NCBI GenBank assembly: GCA_964617665.1
Contig: CAZUAH010000020.1
Location: 1 to 57,156, forward strand
Reading direction: 5' to 3'
DNA: 57,156 bases
DNA from: JADHUC01 sp964617665
Lineage (GTDB): Bacteria > Planctomycetota > Planctomycetia > Pirellulales > Pirellulaceae
Of the stretch, positions 9,702 through 18,556 are shown one piece after another; position 1 is the first letter of the stretch; the number at the start of each line of letters is the position of its first letter. Both the position numbers and the translations under genes were made by a program. The notes beneath the pieces were generated by a model that worked only from the letters and a program-made list of their open reading frames with translations, did not search any database and had not been told where the DNA came from.

Positions 9702-10000
9702 TCGTTGCTTCTTTCCTTGAAAAGTCGACCCACACACATGTGCAAGTAGGGTATCGGCGCGGTCGGAAGAGTGCAAGGACGTTGCGGGTGGTTTTGTGTG
9801 CGGGATACGAGATACGGGATGCAGGATACGGGACAGGAAGGCTTGGAACGGGTACCGCTTGTTGACGTATAACGCGAGCGGTAATCTGGTTCTCACCTGC
9901 ATGTAGTGGAATTCTCATCTGCCGATCGCCCAAGAGTATTGCCGGCACATCAAGACGATTGGCCAGCCGCGTATCCCGTATCCCACATCGCGCATCCCGC
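9702..10000. repeat. Paired inverted heptamer arrays between genes
   Basis: Five degenerate 7-bp units (CGGGATA, CGAGATA, CGGGATG, CAGGATA, CGGGACA) occupy 9801-9835. Four complementary-sense units occupy 9971-10000; read on the minus strand they are GCGGGAT, GCGCGAT, GTGGGAT and ACGGGAT. The pair flanks about 135 nt of unique sequence. The right array directly abuts the stop codon (10001-10003) of the LamG/HzsA-related gene. Translation of the left array gives the peptide SRILHPVSRI, and the same array type encodes SRIAHPVSRI inside the gene at 47953-51897. Confidence 0.75.
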
Positions 10001-13000
10001 TCAGCGACGAGGGCGGTGCCACATTGATCGCCAATACGCATCGTCCGTCGCGTAGACGTCGATTGGATCCTTGGCCAGATCGAAGGATTCGGGCAACACG
10101 CCGTAGCGTTTCATCTCGCGGACGTAGTGCTCGTTCGGCTGGAAGCCCGGCATGTCGAAGCGTTTGATTTCCTCCAACCTGGCTTTTGCTGCTTTGATGT
10201 GAGACAGAATCGCTTGGTAGTCTGGGTCGTTTAGGTCGTCAAAAACGACCGGATGGAGGATCGTCTTCGGCGGACGGCTTCGGTCTTCGGCGACCGGCTT
10301 GGAGTTGCCGCTGGATGCAGGTTCGTCCTCGGCATATCCGCCTGCCTCCTGGGAAAGTGCGGCGAGCAAGACGAGCGACTTGTCAGGTCGGCTTAAATTG
10401 TACAACCGGTGTCGTGAATAGCGGCTCAGTGGCCGGGTCCACGAAAGCATATCACCCCAGGCGTCCAACGGAACCTGTGCGGTCACATGCCGCGGAAGTT
10501 GGTTTTTCGGATGACATGAACCGCACCTTTTTTCGATGGCCTCAACGGCCCCGGACGTCGAAGGCCAGCCGTCCGCCATTTCTCGCACCGGACGATTGTT
10601 ACCCCAACAGCCGCCGATTTGTCCCGTGCCGTACGCTGCGTACGTTCCGGGGTACTGCACCCCCGCGTCGATCCACAGCCGGACCATCGCTTTTTCGCGG
10701 TCGGTGAGTTTCACTTCATAATGTTGGACGTCAAGTTTCTCCACTAGCGGAGACGCGGAACTGTAGGTCGCATACGGCCTGTCGTTGCCCGGCTGGCGGC
10801 CCGTCCCGTGTCGCGGTTCGTCGTGCGTGTCTTTGACTTGCCAATGTAGCAGCAATTCGTAGAAGCTGTGCGAGAAGACCGGTCCGTGGTCGCCGACCAG
10901 CGCAACGCCTCCATCGCGCTTATCGTAGTTGTGGCAGCTCACGCAATGCCGATCGAGGATCGGTTGAATGTCACGCGGAAAATCCGGGATTGCCGGCACA
11001 TCTTCGATCGGCTGGATCGAACCTGGCGCTCGGGCCAGCGCCTGCAAGTCCCGCAGGTCGGCAGTCCCCGGAGTCTGCGTGCGCTGTTCGTGGCAGCCGA
11101 CGCAACCGACCGTTTCTCCCGGCTGTACCGTGACAAAGCTGCGCATCTGCTTAACGGAGCAATCGTTTTCGTCCAAGGCCACGAAGTATAGGCTTCTCAT
11201 GGCCGGCACTTCAAAGCAGGCCGATCCGTCTGACTCCACAGGCACGGTGCCGAGAATGCGCTTCAATGTCGAAGTGACGCCGTGGCCGATTGGCTGGGAG
11301 CCGCCTCCATGGAAATTTGCCGGCTTGGGAAGATCTTCCAGCACCAGCAGTTTCTTGATCGCACCGCGCAGGACTCCGTCTGTGTTTCGGCCCGCGTAGA
11401 TGTCCCTCAGAACCAGTGTACCGGTCGTCTTGGCCAAGTCCGCCTTGGGCGATGTGATCTGCTCTCGCGGTCGCCGCACAATGGGCCTTGGTTCGTGTAC
11501 CATATCGGTCGCTGCGTACAGGACTTCGGCCGCGCCTTCCGCATCCATCAATAGGATCTCGTTTCCCTTGGCCACCAGAAACGCGTCCGAAGACAGGGGA
11601 TAAGGATCACGAAAGCCGACCGATGCCGAAATATTCTTCAGTGCTGACCCGGCATCCGGCCCGCTCTTACTACTCAGCACGGCGACGTAACCTACATGCT
11701 CGTTCCTGCCGTGACCGGGCGAGTTGGTCAGGAGGATATCGTTGGTACCGGGGATCGGCTGAGCGTCAATGAAGACGCCGCCCAAATGCATGTTGCCAAA
11801 GTAGACCATCTGACCCGTGCCGTCTGGATTGACCGTCCAGAGGTGATGGAAGCTGACCGCATCGCGATTCACGTACTCCCAGCGCGTGTAGAGCACGCGT
11901 CCGTCGGGCAGCACGGCAGGCGTGTTCTCCGTGAAGGAGCCGGACGAGACCATGCGAATGTCCTGCCCCGATGGATCGCAGCGGTGAAGCGTCGCGGTGT
12001 GCGCCAGCCAACAGCCGATATATCGCTTCGATCGCGACGAGCAGAACATAATGTCGCCGTCCGGCAGGTACGTCGGTTCGATATCGTCCCACGGACCGCT
12101 GGTGATTTGCCGCAATCCGGTCCCATCAGATTGGATCTCATAGAGGTTGTACGAGTGAGTGCCGCCCCTGCGATAGGAAAACAGGATTCTCTCGCCGTCG
12201 TAATGCACCTGAGGATCGCGAACGGCGCCTTGAGGGTCATCGACAAGCGCGGTCAGCTCGCCGGTATGCACGTTCAGCCTGCACAGCCTGCCTCCGTCCG
12301 CACCGTGGATCCAGTAAGTAGGATCGATGCACGAGTAACCGAAGTTCGCATAGTAATGCCCGGCGGGATCTCGACCTGGGGCACGTTCGGCAAAGACGAT
12401 TTCCTGCACGCCATGTCGCTGCAAGCGGGCGAAAACCTCCGCTCGTTCCTCCATCTCCAACTTCCGCCGAACACGCTCCAACTCGCGTAAGGCATCGGCC
12501 CGTTCAGAGTAGTGGCCCGCAATCTCCTCCGTTTTCAATGCTCGTGCCCAGATGGTCACCTCGTCGATGTAGCCTCGAAAACGGCAGCTCGCAGATGGTG
12601 CCCCCGCCGAATCCCCGATTCCCAATCCTTCGGCGGCAACGGTTTGAATCGTCCCGTCGAACGGAGCAGTTCCCACGGGTCGGCCGTCCAGATAGACCGT
12701 AAGCACGCTTTGTGCCGGCTCGCCGTTGTTTCGTCGAGCGACAGCGGCCAAGTGGTGCCAACGCCCCGCAGTCAAACGACCTCCTTCGGCGAATAGGTAT
12801 TCGCCGTTTGTCTGGTTGTGGCAAAGGCTCGCTAGACCATTATGGACCGCCACGTGGTAAGCATAGTTCGGCGGACCGGCCCACTGCAGCACCAAACGGT
12901 TCCATGTGCCGAGTTGGATAGGCTGAACCCAGGCTTCGATGGTGTAGTTGGCACCAAGCTGGATGTCGTCGGAAACCGGTGCAACCAAGAACTGCGCGTC

Positions 13001-13255
13001 GCCGGCTTGGACTCCCAACGCAACCGCCTTGCCCGAGACGCCAGGCAGTTCGGATGCGTCGACGAAACGGGCAGTGCCATCGCGAGCGGACAGTTTGTCT
13101 GCCGATTGGCCTGCGTGATCCTCCAAGACGCCGTCGAAGCTCCAGGAGCAAACTCGAGCATCGTCGGTACTTGGCGGCGCTGCCCCGATTGACGTGCCGG
13201 TCACGGCGAAGGCCAGAGCCGCAAACGCGAGTACCCAAATCGAATTAGGTTGCAT
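10001..13255 (-). CDS. LamG-HzsA-related PD40 triheme cytochrome c protein
   Basis: 1084 residues. The ATG at 13255 has a perfect AGGAGG ten nt upstream; the longer frame to 13321 is rejected. A signal peptide ends near GTSIGAA. A LamG/concanavalin-like domain (about 35-255, 'SWSFDG', 'TIEAWVQP', 'GYIDEVTIWARAL') is fused to a PD40 propeller ('DGERILFSYRRGG', 'LPDGDIMFCSSR', 'LPDGRVLYTRWEYVNRD'). Heme c motifs are CVGCH (about 718), CVSCH (about 771) and CGSCH (about 911). The start lies 17 nt after the sulfatase stop, so the two form an operon. LamG suggests glycan binding; the hemes suggest electron transfer coupled to sulfated-carbohydrate processing. Those functional links are inference. 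Confidence 0.85.
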   Translation of the reverse strand: MQPNSIWVLAFAALAFAVTGTSIGAAPPSTDDARVCSWSFDGVLEDHAGQSADKLSARDGTARFVDASELPGVSGKAVALGVQAGDAQFLVAPVSDDIQLGANYTIEAWVQPIQLGTWNRLVLQWAGPPNYAYHVAVHNGLASLCHNQTNGEYLFAEGGRLTAGRWHHLAAVARRNNGEPAQSVLTVYLDGRPVGTAPFDGTIQTVAAEGLGIGDSAGAPSASCRFRGYIDEVTIWARALKTEEIAGHYSERADALRELERVRRKLEMEERAEVFARLQRHGVQEIVFAERAPGRDPAGHYYANFGYSCIDPTYWIHGADGGRLCRLNVHTGELTALVDDPQGAVRDPQVHYDGERILFSYRRGGTHSYNLYEIQSDGTGLRQITSGPWDDIEPTYLPDGDIMFCSSRSKRYIGCWLAHTATLHRCDPSGQDIRMVSSGSFTENTPAVLPDGRVLYTRWEYVNRDAVSFHHLWTVNPDGTGQMVYFGNMHLGGVFIDAQPIPGTNDILLTNSPGHGRNEHVGYVAVLSSKSGPDAGSALKNISASVGFRDPYPLSSDAFLVAKGNEILLMDAEGAAEVLYAATDMVHEPRPIVRRPREQITSPKADLAKTTGTLVLRDIYAGRNTDGVLRGAIKKLLVLEDLPKPANFHGGGSQPIGHGVTSTLKRILGTVPVESDGSACFEVPAMRSLYFVALDENDCSVKQMRSFVTVQPGETVGCVGCHEQRTQTPGTADLRDLQALARAPGSIQPIEDVPAIPDFPRDIQPILDRHCVSCHNYDKRDGGVALVGDHGPVFSHSFYELLLHWQVKDTHDEPRHGTGRQPGNDRPYATYSSASPLVEKLDVQHYEVKLTDREKAMVRLWIDAGVQYPGTYAAYGTGQIGGCWGNNRPVREMADGWPSTSGAVEAIEKRCGSCHPKNQLPRHVTAQVPLDAWGDMLSWTRPLSRYSRHRLYNLSRPDKSLVLLAALSQEAGGYAEDEPASSGNSKPVAEDRSRPPKTILHPVVFDDLNDPDYQAILSHIKAAKARLEEIKRFDMPGFQPNEHYVREMKRYGVLPESFDLAKDPIDVYATDDAYWRSMWHRPRR

Positions 13256-13272
13256 GGTGATCCATCCTCCTG

Positions 13273-15093
13273 CTATCTGTCCTGGCCGAGTCTGCGAACC
13301 GAAACGTAAAACGCTCCGCACAGTTCCTTGCCGTGTTCATCATAGAACCAAGTCCGCAGTTCAGTCTTGCCGGCGGTCAGCTGCGCGGTGAAGGTCGAGG
13401 CCTTGTCGTCCTCTGACACAGATTTCGTTACGTCCACATCAGCGATCTTCAATCGCGCCTTGGCGATCGGCACAGCCTTGCCTGCCGGGTACACTCCGTC
13501 GACACCTTCGTAAGCCGGTAGATTGGCAGTGAGGGCTGTGTCGGCCTCTTTCGGCCATCGACGCAGTGAAATCTCGTACTGTCCGTCACATTCCACTTCG
13601 ACGTTCCACGGTGCGTTCATTACGGGCAGCGGGCGGCCCATCGGAAGAGAACCTTCGATGACGGGCTCGCCGAGCAGACGCACATCGACGGTCTGTGCCG
13701 CGATGACTAACTTCGGGGCGAGCCAGTCGAGCGACGACAGACGCGTAGGGTTCTCGCAATCCGATCCAAGCGTGAGGGTCTCGAAATCGTCCAGCGTCGG
13801 CTCCACTGTCGCCCACCAATCCGCGTAATGACGCCGCAGCCTCCGGACGATTCGTGGGTGCTCGCCGGCAACATCGTTCTTCTGCCCTGGATCGTTCTGG
13901 ACGTTGTACAGTTCTTTTCCCTTCACCAGCCTCCAACTTTTCCACAACACGGTTGCGTCCGATTTCTGCGGATGCGCTGGATCGAGACCACCGTACTGCA
14001 CGACCATCGTCCGCCGATCGAATGCCGGTTGGGCCTCGCCCTTCAGCAGCGGGACGAGGCTAGCGCCGTCAAAACTCACGTCCTGGGACTTCTGCAAGCG
14101 GCACAGGTCGATCAACGTCGGAAGAATGTCTGTCGCATGTGTGAGCGCATGGATGTCCGCGGGTTCTCGAAGGCCGCCACCTGGAAAGCGAATGAAATAC
14201 GGAACTCGGTGTCCGCCTTCGTAAAGGCTCGCTTTGGCGCCTCGCATTCCTGCATTGTAGACCTTGATGCCGCCCGTACCGCCGTTGTCCGTCATGAAGA
14301 TCAGAATGGTATTTTCGCGCAAGCCGGTGTCTTCAAGCATTTTGTCAAGCCGTGCCATGTTCTCGTCCAAGTTGGCGATCATGGCAAAGAAGCCTGCGGT
14401 GTCACGGTCCAAATGTCTGTAGGGTTCCTTGTATTTGTCCGGCGCAAAGAACGGTCCGTGCGGTGCGTTGGTGGAAATGTAAGCAAAGAACGGTTGATCC
14501 TCTGCGTGACACTGCCGGATCCACTTCATTGCTTCGTCGAACCAGACATCCGTGCAGTAGCCGGGAAACTGCTTCAGAACGCCGTCGTCTCGGAAGTAGT
14601 CGTCAAAGTAATCGTTATTCCAATAGTCCGGCGTCGAAGTGATGCCCCATCCCAAGTGATAGACGGCTCGCTGAAATCCTCGATCCTTCGGGCGATGTGG
14701 ATAGTTGTCGCCCAAATGCCATTTGCCGAAGATACCTGTTCGATAGCCGCTCGCTGAAAACACATCGGCCATCGTGGGAAGTCCTTGACGCATGAACGAT
14801 CGCCCAGAGCAAACGCAAGTCGCACCGTTTCGTAGCGCATACTGCCCCGTCATCAATTCGCCACGCGTCGGCGTACACATCGGCGCAACGTGAAAGTCGG
14901 TGAATCGGATGCTTTCGGCGTAAAGCTTGTCGATGTACGGCGTCTTGAGGACCGGATTCCCGTGGCACGATAAATCGCCATAACCCTGATCGTCCGTCAA
15001 CACAAAGATGACGTTCGGCGGGTCGGCCAAGGCAGAACCGACGCCAGAGAAGCAGGCAACAAGGGCGGCAAGAACGTAGAAACGCGCTTTCAT
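13273..15093 (-). CDS. Exported sulfatase (arylsulfatase A-like)
   Basis: 606 residues with a signal peptide (1-23, GSALA). Seen: 'NVIFVLTDDQGYGDLSCHG', with Asp34/Asp35 as metal ligands. The sulfatase signature C-T-P-T-R-G-E-L-M-T-G begins at Cys73, the residue converted to formylglycine. Also seen are 'GIFGKWHLGD' and 'FMTDNGG'. A C-terminal extension of about 150 residues forms a beta-rich region beyond the usual sulfatase fold. It hydrolyses sulfate esters, probably on polysaccharides, outside the cytoplasm. No formylglycine-generating enzyme or anSME is in the window. Operon partner: the LamG/HzsA-related gene 17 nt downstream. The upstream gap holds a small palindrome. Confidence 0.92.
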   Translation of the reverse strand: MKARFYVLAALVACFSGVGSALADPPNVIFVLTDDQGYGDLSCHGNPVLKTPYIDKLYAESIRFTDFHVAPMCTPTRGELMTGQYALRNGATCVCSGRSFMRQGLPTMADVFSASGYRTGIFGKWHLGDNYPHRPKDRGFQRAVYHLGWGITSTPDYWNNDYFDDYFRDDGVLKQFPGYCTDVWFDEAMKWIRQCHAEDQPFFAYISTNAPHGPFFAPDKYKEPYRHLDRDTAGFFAMIANLDENMARLDKMLEDTGLRENTILIFMTDNGGTGGIKVYNAGMRGAKASLYEGGHRVPYFIRFPGGGLREPADIHALTHATDILPTLIDLCRLQKSQDVSFDGASLVPLLKGEAQPAFDRRTMVVQYGGLDPAHPQKSDATVLWKSWRLVKGKELYNVQNDPGQKNDVAGEHPRIVRRLRRHYADWWATVEPTLDDFETLTLGSDCENPTRLSSLDWLAPKLVIAAQTVDVRLLGEPVIEGSLPMGRPLPVMNAPWNVEVECDGQYEISLRRWPKEADTALTANLPAYEGVDGVYPAGKAVPIAKARLKIADVDVTKSVSEDDKASTFTAQLTAGKTELRTWFYDEHGKELCGAFYVSVRRLGQDR

Positions 15094-15121
15094 AGTAATC
15101 GTCTCCCGGCAACAGATATGA

Positions 15122-15134
15122 TACTGCTACAGTA
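15122..15134. promoter_or_regulatory. Small palindrome upstream of the sulfatase
   Basis: TACTG-CTA-CAGTA is a perfect 5-bp inverted repeat about 29 nt upstream of the sulfatase start. It overlaps the second palindrome CTAC-T-GTAG. The location would suit an operator, but no regulator gene is adjacent and I find no convincing -35/-10 pair. It may be chance. Confidence 0.25.
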
Positions 15135-15202
15135 GACGATCCGCGCGCCTGATGGAATACCTCGCGGGTGTTTGGGAGAGCAAATTGATGACGTCAGCGC
15201 GT

Positions 15203-15239
15203 TGATTCCTGCCGTCACGCAGGGCAACTGCAGGAATCA
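15203..15239. repeat. Stem-loop between tetraheme gene and sulfatase
   Basis: TGATTCCTGC (15203-15212) and GCAGGAATCA (15230-15239) are perfectly complementary over 10 bp with a 17-nt loop. It lies 92 nt past the tetraheme cytochrome stop on the minus strand. There is no U-run, so it is either an attenuator-like structure or one more dispersed repeat. Confidence 0.6.
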
Positions 15240-15330
15240 GCCCGCGAAGGTGCGCAGTTTCTCGATGCGCGAGCTAACCGAGCGCCCTGAAGCAGCCGCA
15301 GTGTCTAGGAAGATGAAACGCGGTTCAGTC

Positions 15331-15921
15331 TCAGTTCGCGTCTTTCTTTTTAGCCGCATCCGAGGCAGCTTTTGCCGCTTCTTCTTTACGGATGATCAGC
15401 TTGCGCGTTTTCTTGTCCCAGCGGACCGTGCGAAGCTTCAAACGATGCTCGCCGTGGCAATCGGTGCAGACCAACTCTTTGGGATTCGTCTTCTTGGGGC
15501 ACCGTTCCTGCCATCGGTCGATGACTTCCCTGGCCGACACGTCGTGCGAATCGTGGCACTCCGCACATTTCTCCTCGATCTTGTCCGCGGGGTACATGAT
15601 ATCGGGCGGGGTGACATTGTCCTCGTCGTCACGATGGGCCAAGGACTCGCCGTGGCATTCGATGCAACTGACGTCCTCCTTGGCATGGATCAGAGCCAAC
15701 TCCTCGCCGTCGTAATTGCCGTGGCAGACGTAGCAGGCGCTGTTGTCCGCCTTGACTTCGACCTTCTCTTCCGGTTCCGGCAACTTCTCGTCCATCAAGC
15801 CCTCAAGCGACAACGGCGGCGCGGCATGAACTTCTCTGTCACCACCCGAGAATCCAATCAGGCAGACGACAATTACGATCACAAAGGCAGCAAATAACAC
15901 TATCGGAGCGGCGTATTTCAT
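15331..15921 (-). CDS. Membrane-anchored tetraheme cytochrome c
   Basis: 196 residues. The ATG at 15921 is chosen over a TTG fifteen nt upstream. An N-terminal hydrophobic helix (about 5-24) anchors or exports it. Four CxxCH motifs follow: CYVCH (63-67), CIECH (86-90), CAECH (119-123) and CTDCH (152-156). Spare His residues between them could be sixth ligands. The C-terminus is lysine/alanine-rich and charged (KEEAAKAASDAAKKK). Spacing resembles small NapC/NrfH-like or c3/c7-type electron carriers, but I cannot assign it to one. It lies between the aldo/keto reductase and the sulfatase, with 148-nt and 237-nt gaps, so it may have its own promoter. Probably passes electrons between quinol or periplasmic donors and other multiheme proteins. 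Confidence 0.85.
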   Translation of the reverse strand: MKYAAPIVLFAAFVIVIVVCLIGFSGGDREVHAAPPLSLEGLMDEKLPEPEEKVEVKADNSACYVCHGNYDGEELALIHAKEDVSCIECHGESLAHRDDEDNVTPPDIMYPADKIEEKCAECHDSHDVSAREVIDRWQERCPKKTNPKELVCTDCHGEHRLKLRTVRWDKKTRKLIIRKEEAAKAASDAAKKKDAN

Positions 15922-15955
15922 TAGATCCAATCCCAAACGAGTGCACGTGAGTTCA

Positions 15956-16078
15956 GAAACCCGGCTCCTGGGAAGAAACCGGGTTTCCTTGGTTCAGAGT
16001 AGGTCCCGCTTGCCGAGCGGGACGTCAAATCCTCGATCTATCTTCACTCCCAGATCCCGTCCGTCAGACGGGACCTAG
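15956..16078. repeat. Cluster of three hairpins downstream of aldo/keto reductase
   Basis: GAAACCCGG/CCGGGTTTC (15956-15964, 15979-15987), GTCCCGCT/AGCGGGAC (16003-16010, 16016-16023) and TCCCGTC/GACGGGA (16055-16061, 16067-16073). An outer pairing TAGGTCCCG (16000-16008) with CGGGACCTA (16070-16078) joins the last two into a possible cruciform. On the minus strand these follow the aldo/keto reductase stop and precede the tetraheme gene. They could terminate or protect transcripts, but look like dispersed repeats. Confidence 0.65.
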
Positions 16079-16084
16079 TCGCCG

Positions 16085-17302
16085 CTAGACGTAATTCCAA
16101 TCATTCAGCCAGCGGTAATGGTGAGGCAGATTGGCAAAGGCCCGATCGGTTGCGGCGTCCAGTTCGGCCCGTTCTTTCACGTCCAGCGCCCTGCGTTGCA
16201 GCACGGCCGTCGCGACATTATCGACCTGCTCGGGCGAAATGATGCCGGGAATCGGAGCCGTGATGACCGGGTTGGTCAAGATGGCGCGAATCGTCAATCG
16301 TGCGATCTTGTTGTCTTCCTCTTCGTGAGGATTGCCCGGCGAACTGTCGCCTTTGAACAACGATGCGGAGCTGAACGGCTTGATGCCGAACCAGGCCACG
16401 TCGCGTTTTTGCATGGTGTGCCAGAGGCTGTTTTCCCACGAGCCATCTTCCATCTTCACAACTCGAGCTGCGTCGCCTTCTTCGGCCGTTTCCACCTTGG
16501 TACCGGTCATTCTCGTTCTGGCCGTGTAAGGCGTGACGATGACATCAAGTTCGTCCGGTGCTCGTTCGATCCACTTCTTGATGTGCGGCCGATCGTGTGA
16601 AGAAATGCCGGTGAAGCGGGCGCGACCGCTCTTCTGAGCCCACGCGAGCGCCTCGCACATTTCTTCCATCTGATTGTCGGTGTGCATGCCGCTCTTTTCG
16701 TGGCAGGTGATCCGCCAGATGTCGACGTACTCCAATCCGGTCTGCTTAAATCCGTAGTCGATGCACTCCTTCAGCTTCTGAGTGATCCAACCCGGCGGCT
16801 TCGGCTGGCCGGCCTTGGCCGCCTTGTCCATTTCACGACTCAAGCTGCGCATCTCGCCCTGGTACCAGGAGAAGCCCAGGTACATCTTGTCGCGGCGATC
16901 TTTGAGCGCTTTGGAGTACATGATCACCTCTTGCATGGTGCAGGCGTCGATGTAGTTGATGCCGCGCTCGATGCATTGCGTGACCACGTCGTAGCGGTTC
17001 TTCTCGAAGTCTTTGCTGTTCAGGTCGGCACTGAGCCAGCTTCGGCCTTGGAACAAGCCGGGCACCATCTCGTTGACCCGCTTCCAGTGGCCACCCAGGC
17101 AGACGGCCGAGAACATCAAGTCTGTCCTGCCGCCGCGGCGGTATTCCATCTGCTCGTTGTAGTTCAGGATGGTGTCCGTCTTCTCTTTCGTGGGGTTCCC
17201 CGCATAGACGGTTAGCGTCGGCGTGATGCCCGCCGCCACACCGGCAGCCGCCACTGCACCAGCTTTGACGAACTGGCGACGTGTCACTTGATTGTCTGCC
17301 AT
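16085..17302 (-). CDS. Tat-exported aldo/keto reductase
   Basis: 405 residues. The ATG at 17302 is preceded by AAAGGAG with 7-nt spacing. A twin-arginine signal (TRRQFVKAGAVAAAGVAAG, about 6-24) is followed by an aldo/keto reductase barrel: 'YRRGGRTDLMFSAVCLGG', 'ERGINYIDACTMQ', 'GLEYVDIWRI', 'SGRARFTGISSHDRPHIKKWI', and a late 'NPVITAPIPGIISPEQVDNV' segment as in NADP-binding aldo/keto reductases. Tat export implies folding with cofactor before secretion. The family reduces or oxidises sugar-type carbonyls; the substrate here is unknown. It belongs to a minus-strand run with glycosidase-like and cytochrome genes. Hairpins follow its stop. Confidence 0.85.
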   Translation of the reverse strand: MADNQVTRRQFVKAGAVAAAGVAAGITPTLTVYAGNPTKEKTDTILNYNEQMEYRRGGRTDLMFSAVCLGGHWKRVNEMVPGLFQGRSWLSADLNSKDFEKNRYDVVTQCIERGINYIDACTMQEVIMYSKALKDRRDKMYLGFSWYQGEMRSLSREMDKAAKAGQPKPPGWITQKLKECIDYGFKQTGLEYVDIWRITCHEKSGMHTDNQMEEMCEALAWAQKSGRARFTGISSHDRPHIKKWIERAPDELDVIVTPYTARTRMTGTKVETAEEGDAARVVKMEDGSWENSLWHTMQKRDVAWFGIKPFSSASLFKGDSSPGNPHEEEDNKIARLTIRAILTNPVITAPIPGIISPEQVDNVATAVLQRRALDVKERAELDAATDRAFANLPHHYRWLNDWNYV

Positions 17303-17494
17303 ATGATGACTCCTTTGTCTCTCGAGCAGGAATTGTTGAAGGCCAAGTGCATCGGTAGGAATTGCTCCTACCCTAGACTGACGCATAGGCCGTTGTCAAT
17401 GTGATTTCGGGGTTTCGGTCTGAGGTTTCTGCCATCGTGCAACAGCAGGCGAGTCTGAAGCGGCGCTACTGGATACTTCGTTAGCTGCCACCAT

Positions 17495-18520
17495 CTATTG
17501 AGCGGCCAACGCTTGGCGGTTTGGCTGGGTGATTCGTTTGATCTGCTCCGGCGACTCGTACGGTATGTACATTGCCTGCATGACGAACTGATACCTCTGA
17601 CCGACCTCGTACTCAGGAACAAAGTACTGGAAATCCCAGGCTGGATTGCCACGGCCACCGCCCGACGGGCTTTGGGACAAGCGAATGGCGTCTTTCGGAC
17701 GGAACATCAGCACCAAGGCCATGCCGTGACTGACGCCGAAGTACCACGGTTCCGCATAACAATATCGTGAGCGATTGAACACCAGCGTGAGCGGAAAATC
17801 GGCCTCGTGCGAAAAAACGCGTTTATCATCAGACGCCACATGTGTCGAGAACGTTCCGTGTGCGGGCGTCACGCCTTGAATCCAACGAGTCTCCTTGGGA
17901 CCATCCGCCTCGTGGCCTTTGAAGTGGATATCCAGCGACTCCGGCTGGTGGATGTAACTAGCCCAGAACAATCCCACGTAGTCGTAGCGGTATGAGCGGC
18001 GGCGGGGAATACACTCGAAGGTCATTTCAATCGTCCCGTCGTTCAGCAGTCGATACCGATGGCAACTCTCCAGCCCCCATGTAGGCGTGGGCTTCTGATA
18101 CAGCTCGGCCGTGTGTTCATCGACGACTCGCAACTCCATCGGTGCATTTCGTGGCTCGAACAGCACCTTGCGGTCCTGCTTCGTCCCGTCGTGGATGTGT
18201 TCGAAGTTCAGCCCCGCGTAACTGGGCACAAACAGATTGTCGCGACGATGCGCGTGTTTCAACGAGGCGATCCCACTGTAACCGGCACGGTGTCCCGGCA
18301 GCACGTCGTCGTCCACTGCGCGGTTGTCGACCACCACGACTTCGACATCTCGCTGCTTCAGCACCACGTACGGCTTCTCCGGCACTTGATAGCGAATCGA
18401 TGTATCCGACAACGTCGTCAGCCGCGGCAATTCGTCACCTTGCACCGCGAAAGCTCCCAGTAGAGAAACGGTAAACCAGCAAACGGTCCCATACACTTTC
18501 GTGCTCGATTGTGTTCCCAT
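17495..18520 (-). CDS. Secreted beta-rich protein of unknown function
   Basis: 341 residues. The ATG at 18520 has AGGAG ten nt upstream; an earlier ATG at 18550 lacks one. A signal peptide spans about 1-27 (AFAVQG). No enzyme motif is clear. The body is rich in short beta strands and aromatics ('EPWYFGVSHGMALVLMFRP', 'GNPAWDFQYFVPEYEVGQRY'), and resembles planctomycete hypothetical proteins with a mutarotase-like or carbohydrate-binding beta-sandwich. That resemblance is an impression only. It starts 36 nt after the stop of the TIM-barrel glycosidase-like gene, so the two are likely co-transcribed and may act on the same glycan. Confidence 0.7.
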   Translation of the reverse strand: MGTQSSTKVYGTVCWFTVSLLGAFAVQGDELPRLTTLSDTSIRYQVPEKPYVVLKQRDVEVVVVDNRAVDDDVLPGHRAGYSGIASLKHAHRRDNLFVPSYAGLNFEHIHDGTKQDRKVLFEPRNAPMELRVVDEHTAELYQKPTPTWGLESCHRYRLLNDGTIEMTFECIPRRRSYRYDYVGLFWASYIHQPESLDIHFKGHEADGPKETRWIQGVTPAHGTFSTHVASDDKRVFSHEADFPLTLVFNRSRYCYAEPWYFGVSHGMALVLMFRPKDAIRLSQSPSGGGRGNPAWDFQYFVPEYEVGQRYQFVMQAMYIPYESPEQIKRITQPNRQALAAQ

Positions 18521-18556
18521 GAGAATGCATCTCCTGATCAATTGAGTCAACTCGAA

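Noticed and set aside
9702..9902. N-terminal extension of the alpha-oxoamine synthase
   Set aside because: It is encoded by heptamer repeat sequence, and the ATG at 9701 has a Shine-Dalgarno and matches the family start.
15122..15134. BlaI/MecI-type operator
   Set aside because: The palindrome shares short TAC/GTA words but does not match the usual operator spacing, and no BlaI-like gene is near.
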